A stretch of 64,000 bases of DNA from Antarctobacter sediminis (GCF_019218285.1 NZ_JAHUZG010000005.1:1-64000); one strand, 5' to 3'. Positions 7,442-16,719 are shown, counted from the first letter of the stretch. Numbers and translations: made by a program. The notes: a model not told the origin generated them from the letters alone.

Positions 7442-8686
7442 TCAGCCGAGAATGCTGCGCATCGCAGTCAGGAACGCCCGCACTTCGTCCATCGAATTGT
7501 AATGCGCGAGCGAAACCCGCACGCAATCGGCCTGCCCCAAGGGCTGCAACACGTTGCCGGAATAGTGATCCGCCTTTCGCGTATGGGTCCGGATGCCCTG
7601 CGCGTTCAGGCCCGCGACAATCTCGGCCGAATCCCGGCCTTCGGCCCAGAAACTCACCAACCCTTCGCGCGCAGGATTGTCGGCACCGCCGACGATCTGA
7701 ACACCCGGCAAATCCGTCAGCCCGGCGAGGTTGCCGGTGCCATGGATCATTGCCTTGCACAGGCCCGCCTCTTGCGCGTGGATGGCATCGCGCGCCGCCG
7801 CCAGCCGTCCGACCCGCGTCCCGGCATCGGACAACTGCCCGCCCAGCCAGTCGAAATACTCCACCACCTCCGAGAAGGTGGCATAGGCACCGGTGTCGCG
7901 TGTGCCCAGTTCCCAGTTGCCCGCCGGGCCGCCGATCAGCGCGTCATGCGCCAGCGCCGTCAGCCGGTCCGAAGCCCATGCAAGCCCATAACCGTGGCGC
8001 GAAAAGACCTTGTAAGGCGAGATGACATAGCCGTCGACACCCGCTCCGGCCACATCGATGTGGCCGTGGCAAGCGTGCTGGATGCCATCGACGATGATGA
8101 AACACTCGGGCGCGACCGCCCGGATCGCCGCCGCGATCCCCGCAAGGTCCATGCCCATGCCCGTCACCGGCGACGTATGCAGGATCGTGGCCACCGCCAT
8201 ATCCGGCGTGACATGTGCGGCATAGGCCTCGGGTGTGACCTGTCCCGTGGCGTCGTCATGCGGGATCAGCACATGTTTGCGCCCGGACACTTCGGCCCAG
8301 CGCGCCATGGCGCTGCGCGAGGCCGGATGTTCCACGGTCGACCCCAAGGCCTGTCCCGCCCCCGCGCCAAGGCAGGCGTCCCGGATCAGGCGGAACAATA
8401 GCTCGGTGCCGCTTTCGCCAACGATCACCGCGCCGCCTTCGGCACCGACAAAAGCCCGCAGATCCTCGCGCGCCTTCGCGATCACCTCGACCAAAGCCTT
8501 GGAGGCGGGGTTGTCCCGCCCCTGATTGTCGGGGATCGCGGCAAAACGCGCCGAGACCTCGACAACCGAATTCAGTGTCAGCGCCCCGCCCGCGTTTTCG
8601 AAGAAGACCCGCTTGCCGGTAAAGGGGCAGTCCTCGACATGGGCAAAGCGCCCGCGGATCTGGGTCAGCAGAGCATCGTCGAACAT
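7442..8686 (-). CDS. Class V aminotransferase, cysteine-desulfurase-like, PLP-dependent
   Basis: 414 residues with the fold-type I class V pattern. PLP would be bound by Lys226 in SPYKVFSRHGYG, with a conserved DGIQHACHG before it and VFFENAGGALTLN near the N-terminus. This resembles the Csd/isopenicillin-epimerase-like branch rather than IscS, because I see no active-site Cys loop of the IscS/SufS type. The substrate is unknown. The ATG at 8686 overlaps the yacG stop by one base (TGATG), so it is the last gene of a coupled maf-rng-yacG operon. The function within that operon is not obvious. Confidence 0.82.
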   Translation of the reverse strand: MFDDALLTQIRGRFAHVEDCPFTGKRVFFENAGGALTLNSVVEVSARFAAIPDNQGRDNPASKALVEVIAKAREDLRAFVGAEGGAVIVGESGTELLFRLIRDACLGAGAGQALGSTVEHPASRSAMARWAEVSGRKHVLIPHDDATGQVTPEAYAAHVTPDMAVATILHTSPVTGMGMDLAGIAAAIRAVAPECFIIVDGIQHACHGHIDVAGAGVDGYVISPYKVFSRHGYGLAWASDRLTALAHDALIGGPAGNWELGTRDTGAYATFSEVVEYFDWLGGQLSDAGTRVGRLAAARDAIHAQEAGLCKAMIHGTGNLAGLTDLPGVQIVGGADNPAREGLVSFWAEGRDSAEIVAGLNAQGIRTHTRKADHYSGNVLQPLGQADCVRVSLAHYNSMDEVRAFLTAMRSILG

Positions 8687-8868
8687 CAGTGGGGTTTCCG
8701 TTCTTCTTCGGCCACGGCCTGCGCGGCGTCTTCCATGTCCTGAGGGTCGTCCGAGGGGATGGCATAGCCTCCCCCCAGCCATTTCGCGAGATCGACATCC
8801 GCGCAGCGCTTTGAGCAAAACGGACGGTATGCCGCCTCGCTCGGCTTGGCACAAATCGGGCAGCTCAT
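8686..8868 (-). CDS. yacG: DNA gyrase inhibitor / zinc-binding protein YacG
   Basis: 60 residues with a four-cysteine zinc ribbon: CPIC at 3-6, then FCSKRC further on, followed by DLAKWLGGGYAIP, the family hallmark. E. coli YacG binds GyrB and inhibits gyrase. The start at 8868 overlaps the rng stop (ATGA), and the stop overlaps the next ATG. The acidic tail (EDAAQAVAEEERKPH) is typical. Because the protein is so small, the tight overlap on both sides is strong supporting evidence. Confidence 0.9.
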   Translation of the reverse strand: MSCPICAKPSEAAYRPFCSKRCADVDLAKWLGGGYAIPSDDPQDMEDAAQAVAEEERKPH

Positions 8869-9896
8869 ATCAGGTCCTTCAGGGCCACGCGGTCGCGCTT
8901 GCGCTGCAACTCCAGCAGGCCCAGCGTCGTCCATCCGGCCACGACGGTTTCAGTCGTTTCGGTTTTTAGCGCGGCCTTCAGCACGCTTTCGATCTGGCGA
9001 CGGTCCTTTTTGACCATCGGGGCCGGGTCGATCACGATCTGCCCGCCAAGCCCCCGCAGGCGCAACTGGCGCGGCAATTCGCGGAAAGCGGCGATATTGG
9101 CCTTGAGCCCCGCCGCGGGCGATGTATCGCCGCCGGTGTTCACATCCACTGCGACCAAGGCCGAGGTCGGTTCGATGACCATGCTGCCCCCGGTCGGCAA
9201 ACTGACCTTGGCGCGGCGCAGCGCCTCGACAGCGTCGCTTACGCCGTGGCGGTCAAAGGCACCTTCGCCCTCATCCACCTCGGCCGGTTCGGCCCATTCC
9301 CGCCATGCCAGCGCGTGGGGGCCATCGCCCTCGACCAGCAATTCGGCATCGCCTTCGGTGTCGGCCAGAACGGCCCGCGCCAGTCCGGACATGGCCAGCA
9401 AGTCATCCATGATCGCATCGGCTGCGTCAGGATGCGCCGAAGACCGCAGGATCACCCCCGCGCCCTCGGGCAGCGGGCTTTCGGCCACGGCCTCATGGGC
9501 GATTTCCAGCAACTCGTCGCGCAGTTCGTCATCCCGGATCTGCCGCGAGACATTGATCCCCGGCGCGCCCGGCGTGACGATGGCATAGCGCGATTTGAAC
9601 AACAGCCGTGTCGTGACAGGGATCGCCTTGCCCGGTTCGGCATAGCCTGTCACCTGCACCAGCAGGCGGTCGCCGGGGCTCAGGCCCTTGACCTGTCGCA
9701 AAAAGGCATTGCCGTCCGGGGTGCGCAAGAACAGCCCGCCTTGCCCTTTCATCGGCCGTTCGACCACGCCACGATAAATTGACCCTGGACGCGGCAGATC
9801 CGCGTCGATCAACAGGTCTTCCAGCTGTCCGTCCACCAGCAGCGCGGCCGCCTCGCGGCCGTCCCACTGATCCAATGCGATTGTTCTGCCCTTCAT
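8865..9896 (-). CDS. rng: Ribonuclease E/G family endoribonuclease, short form
   Basis: 343 residues, shorter than E. coli RNase G (489). It keeps an N-terminal S1-like part and the DNase I-like catalytic domain. The two metal-binding aspartates are visible as Asp251 in VAVDVNTGG and Asp290 in [11 protein letters not shown]. The C-terminal zinc-link CPxC and tetramerisation region seem to be missing, as in the compact alphaproteobacterial paralogues found beside maf. A second, full RNase E is expected elsewhere. The ATG at 9896 overlaps the maf stop by 4 bp. Its likely role is single-strand RNA cleavage in rRNA or mRNA processing. Confidence 0.88.
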   Translation of the reverse strand: MKGRTIALDQWDGREAAALLVDGQLEDLLIDADLPRPGSIYRGVVERPMKGQGGLFLRTPDGNAFLRQVKGLSPGDRLLVQVTGYAEPGKAIPVTTRLLFKSRYAIVTPGAPGINVSRQIRDDELRDELLEIAHEAVAESPLPEGAGVILRSSAHPDAADAIMDDLLAMSGLARAVLADTEGDAELLVEGDGPHALAWREWAEPAEVDEGEGAFDRHGVSDAVEALRRAKVSLPTGGSMVIEPTSALVAVDVNTGGDTSPAAGLKANIAAFRELPRQLRLRGLGGQIVIDPAPMVKKDRRQIESVLKAALKTETTETVVAGWTTLGLLELQRKRDRVALKDLI

Positions 9897-10483
9897 GAGC
9901 GCGCTTTGTAGAGCGGATACCCCGCCGCTTGAAGCAGATTCGCGGTCTCGGCCAAGGGCAACCCCACAACCGCCGTGAAGGAACCGCTGATCCATGGGAT
10001 CAACGCCCCTGCCGGCCCCTGAATGGCATAGCCTCCCGCCTTGCCGCGCCAGTCGCCGCTGGCGAGATAGGCGTTCAACTCTTCGTTCGACAGCATCTTC
10101 ATCTTGACCTGCGTGACCACGTCGCGCTCCCACAGCTTGTCGCCCCGGCGCACCGCCACGGCGGTGATGACCCGATGGCGACGACCTGACAGCGCGGTCA
10201 GAAAACCCGCGGCTTCCTTCTCGTCCTCCGGCTTGCCAAGGATACGGCGCCCCAGCGCCACGGTCGTATCCGCCGACAGCACGACCTCTTCGGGGTCCGC
10301 CGGGATCGCCAGCGCCTTTTCGCGCGCCAGCCGCACGCAATAGGGGCGCGGCAACTCGCCCTTGCGCGGATCCTCGTCAATGTCGGGCGGGCGGATGTCA
10401 TCAGCCGAGACTCCCAGTTGCGCCAGCAGCTCGCGCCGGCGCGGGCTGCCGGATCCCAGGATCAGGCGGGGCATATCGGACAT
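9893..10483 (-). CDS. maf: Maf-family nucleotide pyrophosphatase
   Basis: 196 residues beginning with the family signature [18 protein letters not shown] (residues 7-24), followed by [10 protein letters not shown] and SADTTVALG. Maf proteins hydrolyse modified or non-canonical nucleoside triphosphates to monophosphates and so clean the nucleotide pool. The ATG at 10483 has AAGGAG eight bases upstream. It is the first gene of the maf-rng-yacG-aminotransferase chain, and lies 163 bp downstream of infA with an infA terminator between, so it probably has its own promoter. Confidence 0.94.
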   Translation of the reverse strand: MSDMPRLILGSGSPRRRELLAQLGVSADDIRPPDIDEDPRKGELPRPYCVRLAREKALAIPADPEEVVLSADTTVALGRRILGKPEDEKEAAGFLTALSGRRHRVITAVAVRRGDKLWERDVVTQVKMKMLSNEELNAYLASGDWRGKAGGYAIQGPAGALIPWISGSFTAVVGLPLAETANLLQAAGYPLYKARS

Positions 10484-10566
10484 GTGGAACTCCTTGCGAC
10501 AGCAGCACAGGCTTCACCAGAGGTCCGCGCCGGATGCAAGCAAAAGCGGCAGACACCGCCCAAAGG

Positions 10567-10590
10567 AAAAGCGGCCCGAAAGGGCCGCTT
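10567..10590 (-). terminator. infA terminator
   Basis: A 9-bp perfect stem (AAGCGGCCC / GGGCCGCTT) with a 4-base loop lies 55 bp after the infA stop. On the minus strand it ends in CTTTTCC, giving a short U-tract. It sits between infA and maf. Confidence 0.8.
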
Positions 10591-10645
10591 GTCACGCGCG
10601 CCGAAGCGCGTTTCCCGTTGTTCAGACCCGCAAAGGCCCCGCTGC

Positions 10646-10864
10646 TTACTTGAAGCGATAGTTGATCCGACCCTTGGTCAGATCGTAGGGGGTCATTTCG
10701 ACCTGAACCCGGTCGCCCGCGAGGACACGGATGCGGTTCTTGCGCATCTTCCCTGCCGTATGTGCGATGATCTCATGGCCGTTATCAAGCTCGACCCGGA
10801 ACGTCGCGTTCGGCAGGAGTTCCTTCACGACACCGGGAAATTCGAGCGTATCTTCCTTGGCCAT
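10646..10864 (-). CDS. infA: Translation initiation factor IF-1
   Basis: 72 residues, exactly the usual IF-1 length, starting [11 protein letters not shown] and containing [24 protein letters not shown], the OB-fold core that binds the ribosomal A site. The ATG at 10864 has GGAG seven bases upstream. It stands as a single-gene unit with a terminator downstream and a 123-bp region without genes upstream. Confidence 0.97.
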   Translation of the reverse strand: MAKEDTLEFPGVVKELLPNATFRVELDNGHEIIAHTAGKMRKNRIRVLAGDRVQVEMTPYDLTKGRINYRFK

Positions 10865-10987
10865 GGTCTCTCCTGAATCGAAAACCGCGCTCTCGGCGCG
10901 GCGCGCCATAATATGCGCTTCTGCAGCGCGGAATTCAAGCCAGAAGTTCCGGCGTATCCCCCGGGGCTGCCCGTGACAAAAGCGCCC

Positions 10988-11872
10988 TCAGCGCAGGCGC
11001 TCGACCTCGGGCGGGCCATCACGCCCCTCCTGATCCTGCCAGTGCAGGCGGTTCAGCACCACACCATTGCGCCGGACCTCGGCAATCGCGGCCATATCAA
11101 CATCGGCATAGGTCCATCCCGGTACGTTCAGCGCGCCCTCGGCAAAGATGCCCGTCGCCGGAAAGCCCGTATCCGGCGGACCAAAGATCGCGCCGCGCCC
11201 GACACTGACATCGATTGCCTCGCTCCAGTCCGCCTCGCCCACGACAGAGGACATGACCGCGACGCATTGCGCCTCCAACGCGCGGGCCTGCGCGCCGATG
11301 CGCACACGTGAATGCCCGGTCAGCGCCTCGGTGACAGAGGGCACCAGCAGAATATCCACCTCGGACAGCGCCCGTCCCAGCAGGGGAAACTCACTGTCGT
11401 AGCAAATCAGGATTCCAATCCGCCCCAACACCGTGTCGAAGACCCGCAAAGGACCGCCCGGCGCGATATGCCATTCCTCACGCTCAAACCGGGTCATGAT
11501 CTGCTTGTCCTGCACGCCCATCCCCCCTGTCGGGGTAAAGAGGCGCGCGCGGTTCACCGGGCGTTCCGCGACCGATGAATCGAACACGGGTGCCGAGGCT
11601 GCAAGGATATGCACGCCGAACCGTCCGGCCAGATCGGAATGCAGGGCATCCGCCGCCGGGATCCGCTCGGCCACGGCATGGATCGAGGCCTCGAGATCCA
11701 GCGCCGTTTCGCGGCCTTCCAGCGTCGACAACTCCATCGCACCATATTCCGGAAAGACCAGCAACTGCGCGCCCTCACCCGACGCCTCGCTCACCCATCG
11801 GGTGAGCTTGTCAACGTAAGCATCCCAGTTGTTTAGAAAATCCGCAGGATAGCTTGCTGTTGCCACCTTCAT
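10988..11872 (-). CDS. Carbon-nitrogen hydrolase (nitrilase superfamily amidase)
   Basis: 294 residues with the nitrilase-superfamily catalytic triad: Glu42 in VFPEYG, Lys123 in VQDKQIMTRFE and Cys157 in ILICYDSEFP. Members cleave amides, nitriles or N-carbamoyl compounds; the substrate cannot be told from the sequence. It follows a GNAT gene with a 9-bp gap, so they form an operon with the upstream NTF2-like gene. The protein is cytoplasmic, with no signal peptide. Confidence 0.9.
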   Translation of the reverse strand: MKVATASYPADFLNNWDAYVDKLTRWVSEASGEGAQLLVFPEYGAMELSTLEGRETALDLEASIHAVAERIPAADALHSDLAGRFGVHILAASAPVFDSSVAERPVNRARLFTPTGGMGVQDKQIMTRFEREEWHIAPGGPLRVFDTVLGRIGILICYDSEFPLLGRALSEVDILLVPSVTEALTGHSRVRIGAQARALEAQCVAVMSSVVGEADWSEAIDVSVGRGAIFGPPDTGFPATGIFAEGALNVPGWTYADVDMAAIAEVRRNGVVLNRLHWQDQEGRDGPPEVERLR

Positions 11873-11881
11873 GTCATCACC

Positions 11882-12463
11882 TCACAAAGCCCGGATCCAG
11901 AACTGTAGCGGCTTTTCTGTTTCGGCGTCCTGATCAATGTCTTTCCAGCGGAACCGCGCGATCGCACCGTCCAACGGCGCATAGCCGCGCTTGCGCCAGA
12001 ACGGATCGAGCGGCGCGTAATCCGCAGGCCGCAAAGGATGGTCCTTTGGCCGGACAACCCCGCAGAACGCGGCATGTTTCCGCCCCAACGCCCGCGCATG
12101 ACCTTCCCGCAGATCAAAGAAACGATGCCCGACACCGCGCCCGCGATAGTCTGGCAACAGCACGGATTCGGCACAGTAAAAGACCTCGGACAGATCATAC
12201 CCCGTGCCCGCGAAGGCGCCGCCGAAATCATCGGCGTGATCCTCCAGCGGCGTCCCCGTGGCCGCACCCACCAGCCGGTCACCGTCAAATGCCCCGACAA
12301 GCACCGCGTTTTCGCTGTCTCGATAGGTCTGGAGATAGCCGCGCTCATAGTCGAAGTCCCCATCGTAAAGATAAGGAAAGGCGCGAAAAACCGTAATCCG
12401 CAACTGCGCCACATCGTCCAGCGCCGCTTCCAGCGCGGCGCCGGTCAGCACCTCGACCCGCAT
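11882..12463 (-). CDS. GNAT-family N-acetyltransferase
   Basis: 193 residues. The acetyl-CoA binding motif A appears as ESVLLPDYRGRGVGHRF (Q/RxxGxG/A type) around residues 103-119. The protein also has the acidic aromatic stretch FPYLYDGDFDYERGYL near residue 30 that is seen in a particular GNAT subgroup. Its substrate is unknown. The ATG at 12463 overlaps the stop of the upstream NTF2-like gene by one base, and the carbon-nitrogen hydrolase gene starts 9 bp after its stop. Confidence 0.88.
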   Translation of the reverse strand: MRVEVLTGAALEAALDDVAQLRITVFRAFPYLYDGDFDYERGYLQTYRDSENAVLVGAFDGDRLVGAATGTPLEDHADDFGGAFAGTGYDLSEVFYCAESVLLPDYRGRGVGHRFFDLREGHARALGRKHAAFCGVVRPKDHPLRPADYAPLDPFWRKRGYAPLDGAIARFRWKDIDQDAETEKPLQFWIRAL

Positions 12464-12864
12464 CAGGAAACCTGCCGCACCCAGTCAGCAAGGTTGTAAA
12501 AGGTCACAACCCGCGTGATCTTGCCGTCCGCCAGCGAAAAGAAGGACCCCGCCGGAAGGCAGTAAGTCTGGCCTTTCGCCTCGGGCAGGCCCTCGTCGGT
12601 TTCCAGATATGTCCCGTTGACCACGAATTCGGCCGCGCCGCGCGTGCCGTCCTCATTGGCGAAAATCACCATGTCGGTCAGGTTTTCACGGTAGCAGCGG
12701 TTCATATGCTCGCAAAAAGACCGGAACAGGTCTTTGCCAACCCGAACCTGACCTTCGTTTACGTGATGCGCCACATCGTCGGACAAGCAATCCAGCATTC
12801 CTGCCACGTCACCCGCATTGAATGCCGCAAAATAGCGTGCCACCACATCCCGCGCCTGTTCCAT
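12463..12864 (-). CDS. Nuclear-transport-factor-2-like / SnoaL-type ketosteroid isomerase-fold protein
   Basis: 133 residues of the SnoaL-like NTF2 fold: YFAAFNAGDVAGMLDCLSDDVAHHVNEG at the N-terminus and a conserved KITRVVTFYNLADW near the C-terminus. Such proteins bind small hydrophobic ligands, and some act as isomerases or hydratases. The ATG at 12864 is preferred over a TTG six bases upstream because GGGAG lies at the right distance. It is the first gene of a three-gene operon with the GNAT and the nitrilase-like hydrolase. Confidence 0.82.
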   Translation of the reverse strand: MEQARDVVARYFAAFNAGDVAGMLDCLSDDVAHHVNEGQVRVGKDLFRSFCEHMNRCYRENLTDMVIFANEDGTRGAAEFVVNGTYLETDEGLPEAKGQTYCLPAGSFFSLADGKITRVVTFYNLADWVRQVS

Positions 12865-12918
12865 GCGCAACTCCCTGTATCTTCTCTGTGAAATTTCCCG
12901 GAAAAGCGACGCTGCCGC

Positions 12919-13365
12919 TTAGTCCGCTTCCCATTGATCGCGCAGCCGTTTCACCAACTGGTCACGTGTCTGCCGGTAGGCATTCAGCTTTTGCTCACGC
13001 GTTTCGCCAATGCCTGTCGGATCCATCACCGGCCAGTAATCCACCGTCAGGTGGTAATACCGGGTCAGTTCCAGCGCGCGCCGCTGAGAGGCCGGGGACA
13101 GCGTGACGATCAGGTCGAAACCTGACAGCATCTCGCCCATCTGCTCCATTTCCTCGAAACTGCGCGACCGGTGCCGCTCCAGCTCTACCCCGATTTCGCG
13201 GCAGGCGGCGATGGCGAAACCGTCAATTTCCAGATCGTTCACGACACCGACCGATTGAACGTAAGTCTCTGTCCCGTAAAGCTTCTTCATGACGCCTTCG
13301 GCCATCGGAGACCGCACGGCGTTGTGGTCGCAGGCAAAAAGGATCGACTGCGGCAATTCAAGCAC
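12919..13365 (-). CDS. Low-molecular-weight protein tyrosine phosphatase / arsenate reductase-like protein
   Basis: 148 residues with the P-loop CX5R at Cys12-Arg18 (CDHNAVRS) and the general-acid motif VMDPTGIGE near residue 118, the hallmarks of low-molecular-weight phosphatases. The family also includes thioredoxin-linked arsenate reductases, so either role is possible; two glutaredoxin-type arsC genes lie upstream. I start at GTG 13365, which is one base after the UPF0262 stop and has GGGGG close upstream. No ATG is available at a sensible position. Confidence 0.85.
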   Translation of the reverse strand: MLELPQSILFACDHNAVRSPMAEGVMKKLYGTETYVQSVGVVNDLEIDGFAIAACREIGVELERHRSRSFEEMEQMGEMLSGFDLIVTLSPASQRRALELTRYYHLTVDYWPVMDPTGIGETREQKLNAYRQTRDQLVKRLRDQWEAD

Positions 13366-13366
13366 T

Positions 13367-13846
13367 TCAGCCCCCGAAATGCAGCACGCAGACAAGGGTG
13401 AACAACCGCCGGGCGGTGGCGTCATCAACCTCGACCTTGCCCTCCAGACGTTCCTGAAGGATGCGCGCACCTTCATTGTGAATCCCGCGACGCGCCATGT
13501 CGATGGTTTCGATCTGGCTGGGAGGCAGGGTCTTGACCGCGTCGAAATAGCTTTTGCAGATCTGGAAGTAGTCCTTCACCACCTGCCGAAACGGCGACAA
13601 AGACAGGTGAAATTCCGCTGCCTTTTCATGACCTTCCGTGGTGACGTCAAAGACAAGCCGCTTGTCCCGGATCGACAGGCCCACATTGTACGGTCCCGTC
13701 GGGACTTCGCGATCCTCGCGCCCGGGCAGAACAAAGGAGTTTTCTTCCATCAGGTCGAACATGGCGACACGGCGCTCTTGCTCGATCTCCGGCGTCGGCG
13801 GCGGAAGATTGGCGTCATCCAGTTCGATATGCGCGATGCGGGTCAT
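13367..13846 (-). CDS. UPF0262 family protein
   Basis: 159 residues matching the alphaproteobacterial UPF0262 family (MTRIAHIELDD start, PYNVGLSIRDKRLVFDV core, LSPFRQVVKDYFQICKSYFDA helix). Its function is unknown. The start at 13846 has AGGA eight bases upstream; an ATG twelve bases further upstream is a possible alternative. It is directly followed by the phosphatase gene with a 1-bp gap. Confidence 0.9.
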   Translation of the reverse strand: MTRIAHIELDDANLPPPTPEIEQERRVAMFDLMEENSFVLPGREDREVPTGPYNVGLSIRDKRLVFDVTTEGHEKAAEFHLSLSPFRQVVKDYFQICKSYFDAVKTLPPSQIETIDMARRGIHNEGARILQERLEGKVEVDDATARRLFTLVCVLHFGG

Positions 13847-13971
13847 GGGCGGCATCCTGAAAGCTTGCCTTGGCTTAGCGCGGCCCGCGCGCGGGGGCAA
13901 TGGCACGAATTGGTCCATTGCCCTCGGGCGGGGCATCAAGCCGGCCTTCACCGTGCCCTTCATCGACAGGA

Positions 13972-14394
13972 TCAGTCGGGACGACGGCCTTCGGCGTCCA
14001 GCACCATCCCGCCGTCCTCCTTGAACACCGGCCCGTCCGGCCAGCGTTCGATGATCTCCAGCACCGTTTCGGACGGGCGGCACAGGCGGACGCCTAGCGG
14101 AGTGCAGACGATGGGCCGGTTCACAAGAATGGGATGTTCCAGCATCGCGCCCAGCAACGCCTCGTCTGACACCTCGGGATCGGTCAGGCCCAGTTCCTCG
14201 GCCGGGCTGCGCCGGACGCGCAGCGCCTCTCGCGGGGTGAGATTCGCGGCAGCAAAAAGCGCAAGCAGTTGCGCGCGGGTCCACCCCTCTTCGAGATAAA
14301 GCACCACATGCGGATCATACCCCGCAAGACGCAGGAAATTCAGAACGTTCCGGGATGTCCCACAGTCGGGGTTGTGATGGATGACAACAGACAT
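13972..14394 (-). CDS. arsC: ArsC-family arsenate reductase (glutaredoxin type), copy 1
   Basis: 140 residues with the classical ArsC active site HNPDCGTSRN (catalytic Cys11). The arginines that bind oxyanion appear in RVRRSPAEELGL, NRPIV and GVRLCRP, corresponding to the R60/R94/R107 set of plasmid ArsC. It would reduce arsenate to arsenite with glutathione and glutaredoxin. No arsenite efflux gene is nearby. It lies 45 bp downstream of a second ArsC-like gene, an old tandem duplication. Confidence 0.9.
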   Translation of the reverse strand: MSVVIHHNPDCGTSRNVLNFLRLAGYDPHVVLYLEEGWTRAQLLALFAAANLTPREALRVRRSPAEELGLTDPEVSDEALLGAMLEHPILVNRPIVCTPLGVRLCRPSETVLEIIERWPDGPVFKEDGGMVLDAEGRRPD

Positions 14395-14439
14395 GAGGCC
14401 CCTCTTCTCATGCCAATGTAACCCTGTTGTGTCGCAGCC

Positions 14440-14793
14440 TCAGTCGCCCAGAAGTTCACCAACCAGTTCGGGCGGACGACACAGACGAACACCGCGCGGC
14501 GAACATACGATAGGCCGCTCCACCAATTCGGGATGCGCAACCATGGCGTCGAGGATCGCTTCCTCGCTCACACCCTCTTCCAACAAGCCCAATTCCTTGG
14601 CTTGACCGCGCGCAGTGCGCAGCACGTCCCGCGCGTCAAGGTCCGCCACGGCAAACAGGGCCTGCAACTGGGGCTTGGTCCAGCCGGTTTTCATGTAGGG
14701 CACGACAACCGGATCCTGGCCCGCGTCGCGGATCAGTTGCAGGGCAGCCCCCGACTTGGAACAATTCGGGTTGTGAAAGATGACGATCGCCAT
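14440..14793 (-). CDS. ArsC-family protein, YfgD-like, copy 2
   Basis: 117 residues. The active-site loop is HNPNCSKSGAAL (Cys11), the CSKS variant seen in YfgD-like ArsC proteins rather than the CGTS of true ArsC. The C-terminal block VERPIVCSPRGVRLCRP is almost the same as in the neighbouring arsC, showing common descent. Reductase activity on arsenate is plausible but unproven for this subgroup. The protein is shorter than copy 1 and lacks its 20-residue tail. Confidence 0.85.
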   Translation of the reverse strand: MAIVIFHNPNCSKSGAALQLIRDAGQDPVVVPYMKTGWTKPQLQALFAVADLDARDVLRTARGQAKELGLLEEGVSEEAILDAMVAHPELVERPIVCSPRGVRLCRPPELVGELLGD

Positions 14794-14838
14794 GTTCTGA
14801 TCCTGTTTGGTTCGCCTTCCGGCGGTGTCGCGCGCCCC

Positions 14839-16140
14839 TTATCGGTTCAGCTTGTCCAGCCGCGCAGTCACGCTTAGCCCATGCGCTTCAAGGCTTTCGG
14901 ACTGCGCCAGAACCTCTGCCGCCGGACCGATGGCCCGCAGGCTTTCCGGTGTCATGCGCGCCATGGTGGTCCGCTTCAGGAAATCCATCACCGAAAGCCC
15001 CGAGGAAAAACGCGCCGACCGCGCCGTCGGCAACACGTGGTTCGGGCCACCGACGTAGTCACCGATCGCTTCGGGCGTCCACTGACCAAGGAAGATCGCC
15101 CCGGCGTGGATGCATTTCGCGGCCAGCGACTCGGGGTCTGCAACGCAAAGCTCGAGGTGTTCCGGTGCAATACGATTCGACAGCACAGCCGCTTCGTCCA
15201 AGTCGCGCACCGTGATGACCGCGCCAAAGTCACGCCACGATGCGCCCGCGATGGCGCGACGTTCCAGTGTTTCCAAACGCTTGTCGATGGCCTCGGCCAC
15301 GGCGCGGCCGAAATCCGCATCGGTCGTGATCAAAAGCGACTGCGCGCTTTCATCGTGTTCGGCCTGACTCATCAGGTCCAGCGCGATCCAGTCGGCATCG
15401 TTTTCGCCATCCGCGATCACCAGAATTTCCGACGGGCCAGCGATCATGTCGATGCCCACCTTGCCAAAAACCCGCCGCTTGGCAGCCGCGACAAAGGCAT
15501 TTCCCGGCCCGGTGATCTTGTCGACAGGGGCGATGCTTTGCGTGCCATAGGCCAGTGCCGCCACAGCCTGAGCGCCGCCGATGCGATAGATCTCATCCAC
15601 CCCGGCCAGCCGCGCGGCCAGCAGGACTAACGGGTTCACAACGCCATCCGGCGTCGGCACCGTGATTGCCAGCCGTTCGACCCCGGCAACCTTGGCCGGG
15701 ATGGCATTCATCAGGACCGACGAAGGATAGGAGGCCAGCCCGCCGGGCACGTAAAGACCAGCCGCCGAAACCGCCGACCAACGCCAGCCCAATGTCGCCC
15801 CTTGGGCATCGGTCCAGCTTTGATCCTCTGGCATCTGGCGCAGGTGGTAGGCGCGGATCCGCTGCGCCGCCGTTTCCAGCGCCTGCCGTTCCGCTTCTCC
15901 GACCTTGCTGCAATGTTCTTCGATCTCGGCCTCGGAAAAGCGGAGGCGATCCGCGTTCAGGTCCAGCCGGTCAAACTTGGCGGTCAGTTCCAGCACCGCC
16001 TCATCGCCCCGGGCGCGCACATCGGCGATGATCCCGGCCACCACGGCATCCACGTCCGGGCTGTCTTCGCGTTTGGCACCCAGCAGCGCGGCAAAGGCGG
16101 TTTCGAAATCATCCTGACGGCTATCGAGAAAGACGGGCAT
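14839..16140 (-). CDS. hisD: Histidinol dehydrogenase
   Basis: 433 residues covering the whole HisD family. It catalyses the last two steps of histidine biosynthesis, oxidising L-histidinol to L-histidine with two NAD+. Recognisable segments are GLYVPGGLASYPSSVLMNAIPAKVAGV, DKITGPGNAFVAAAKR, GPSEILVIAD, and QAEHDESAQS with the zinc-binding and catalytic histidines. Other his genes are not adjacent, as is usual in this group. The ATG at 16140 is the only good start. Confidence 0.97.
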   Translation of the reverse strand: MPVFLDSRQDDFETAFAALLGAKREDSPDVDAVVAGIIADVRARGDEAVLELTAKFDRLDLNADRLRFSEAEIEEHCSKVGEAERQALETAAQRIRAYHLRQMPEDQSWTDAQGATLGWRWSAVSAAGLYVPGGLASYPSSVLMNAIPAKVAGVERLAITVPTPDGVVNPLVLLAARLAGVDEIYRIGGAQAVAALAYGTQSIAPVDKITGPGNAFVAAAKRRVFGKVGIDMIAGPSEILVIADGENDADWIALDLMSQAEHDESAQSLLITTDADFGRAVAEAIDKRLETLERRAIAGASWRDFGAVITVRDLDEAAVLSNRIAPEHLELCVADPESLAAKCIHAGAIFLGQWTPEAIGDYVGGPNHVLPTARSARFSSGLSVMDFLKRTTMARMTPESLRAIGPAAEVLAQSESLEAHGLSVTARLDKLNR

Positions 16141-16239
16141 GCAGACCTCCGCTATATCAAGCGCGTCTTAGCCCGCCCCCCCGTCAGCCTCAAGCACCTG
16201 CCGGGGCGGGCAGATGCGACCAATTCCTGCAACCTGCGA

Positions 16240-16719
16240 TCAGGCGCCGTGATCGGGCACCTTGCCCGAGGGGGCGATATAGGGGCGCGTCACGTCTTTC
16301 AGCGATACTTCCAGGGCTTCGACCCGGGCCCGCAGCGCACCATCGCCAGCAAGCGTCAGCACCACGAACCCTTCGGCGTCTTCCCCTGCTTCGAAACCCA
16401 GGGACAGGACTTGCAGGATCATGTCCTTGTCCGAACGATCCACGCCCTGACTGGAAACGCCCAACACGTTGTCGATCACCAAAAGGGATTGCACCCGTTC
16501 GACAGGGCGGCCGCGCTGGCGCGCGGTTGCCACGTCTTCCCAGCGCAGACGGTTGACCAGAAGGCCCAGCCGACGCTGCGTGGCTTGCCAGCGGATCTCT
16601 GTCACCGGCAGCACGGCATCCTGCACGAGGCTGGAAATCACCTGCAAATCCTCGGCATCCAGCGCGCCAAGGTTCAGCGGGCGTTCGGCCCCATCTTCGA
16701 AACGGGCGTCTTCGGTCAT
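16240..16719 (-). CDS. DUF2948 family protein
   Basis: 159 residues of a small alphaproteobacterial family of unknown function that is typically wedged between murA and hisD. It begins [26 protein letters not shown], a pattern shared by the family. The ATG overlaps the murA stop by 4 bp, suggesting coupled translation. There is no signal peptide or transmembrane segment. Confidence 0.9.
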   Translation of the reverse strand: MTEDARFEDGAERPLNLGALDAEDLQVISSLVQDAVLPVTEIRWQATQRRLGLLVNRLRWEDVATARQRGRPVERVQSLLVIDNVLGVSSQGVDRSDKDMILQVLSLGFEAGEDAEGFVVLTLAGDGALRARVEALEVSLKDVTRPYIAPSGKVPDHGA

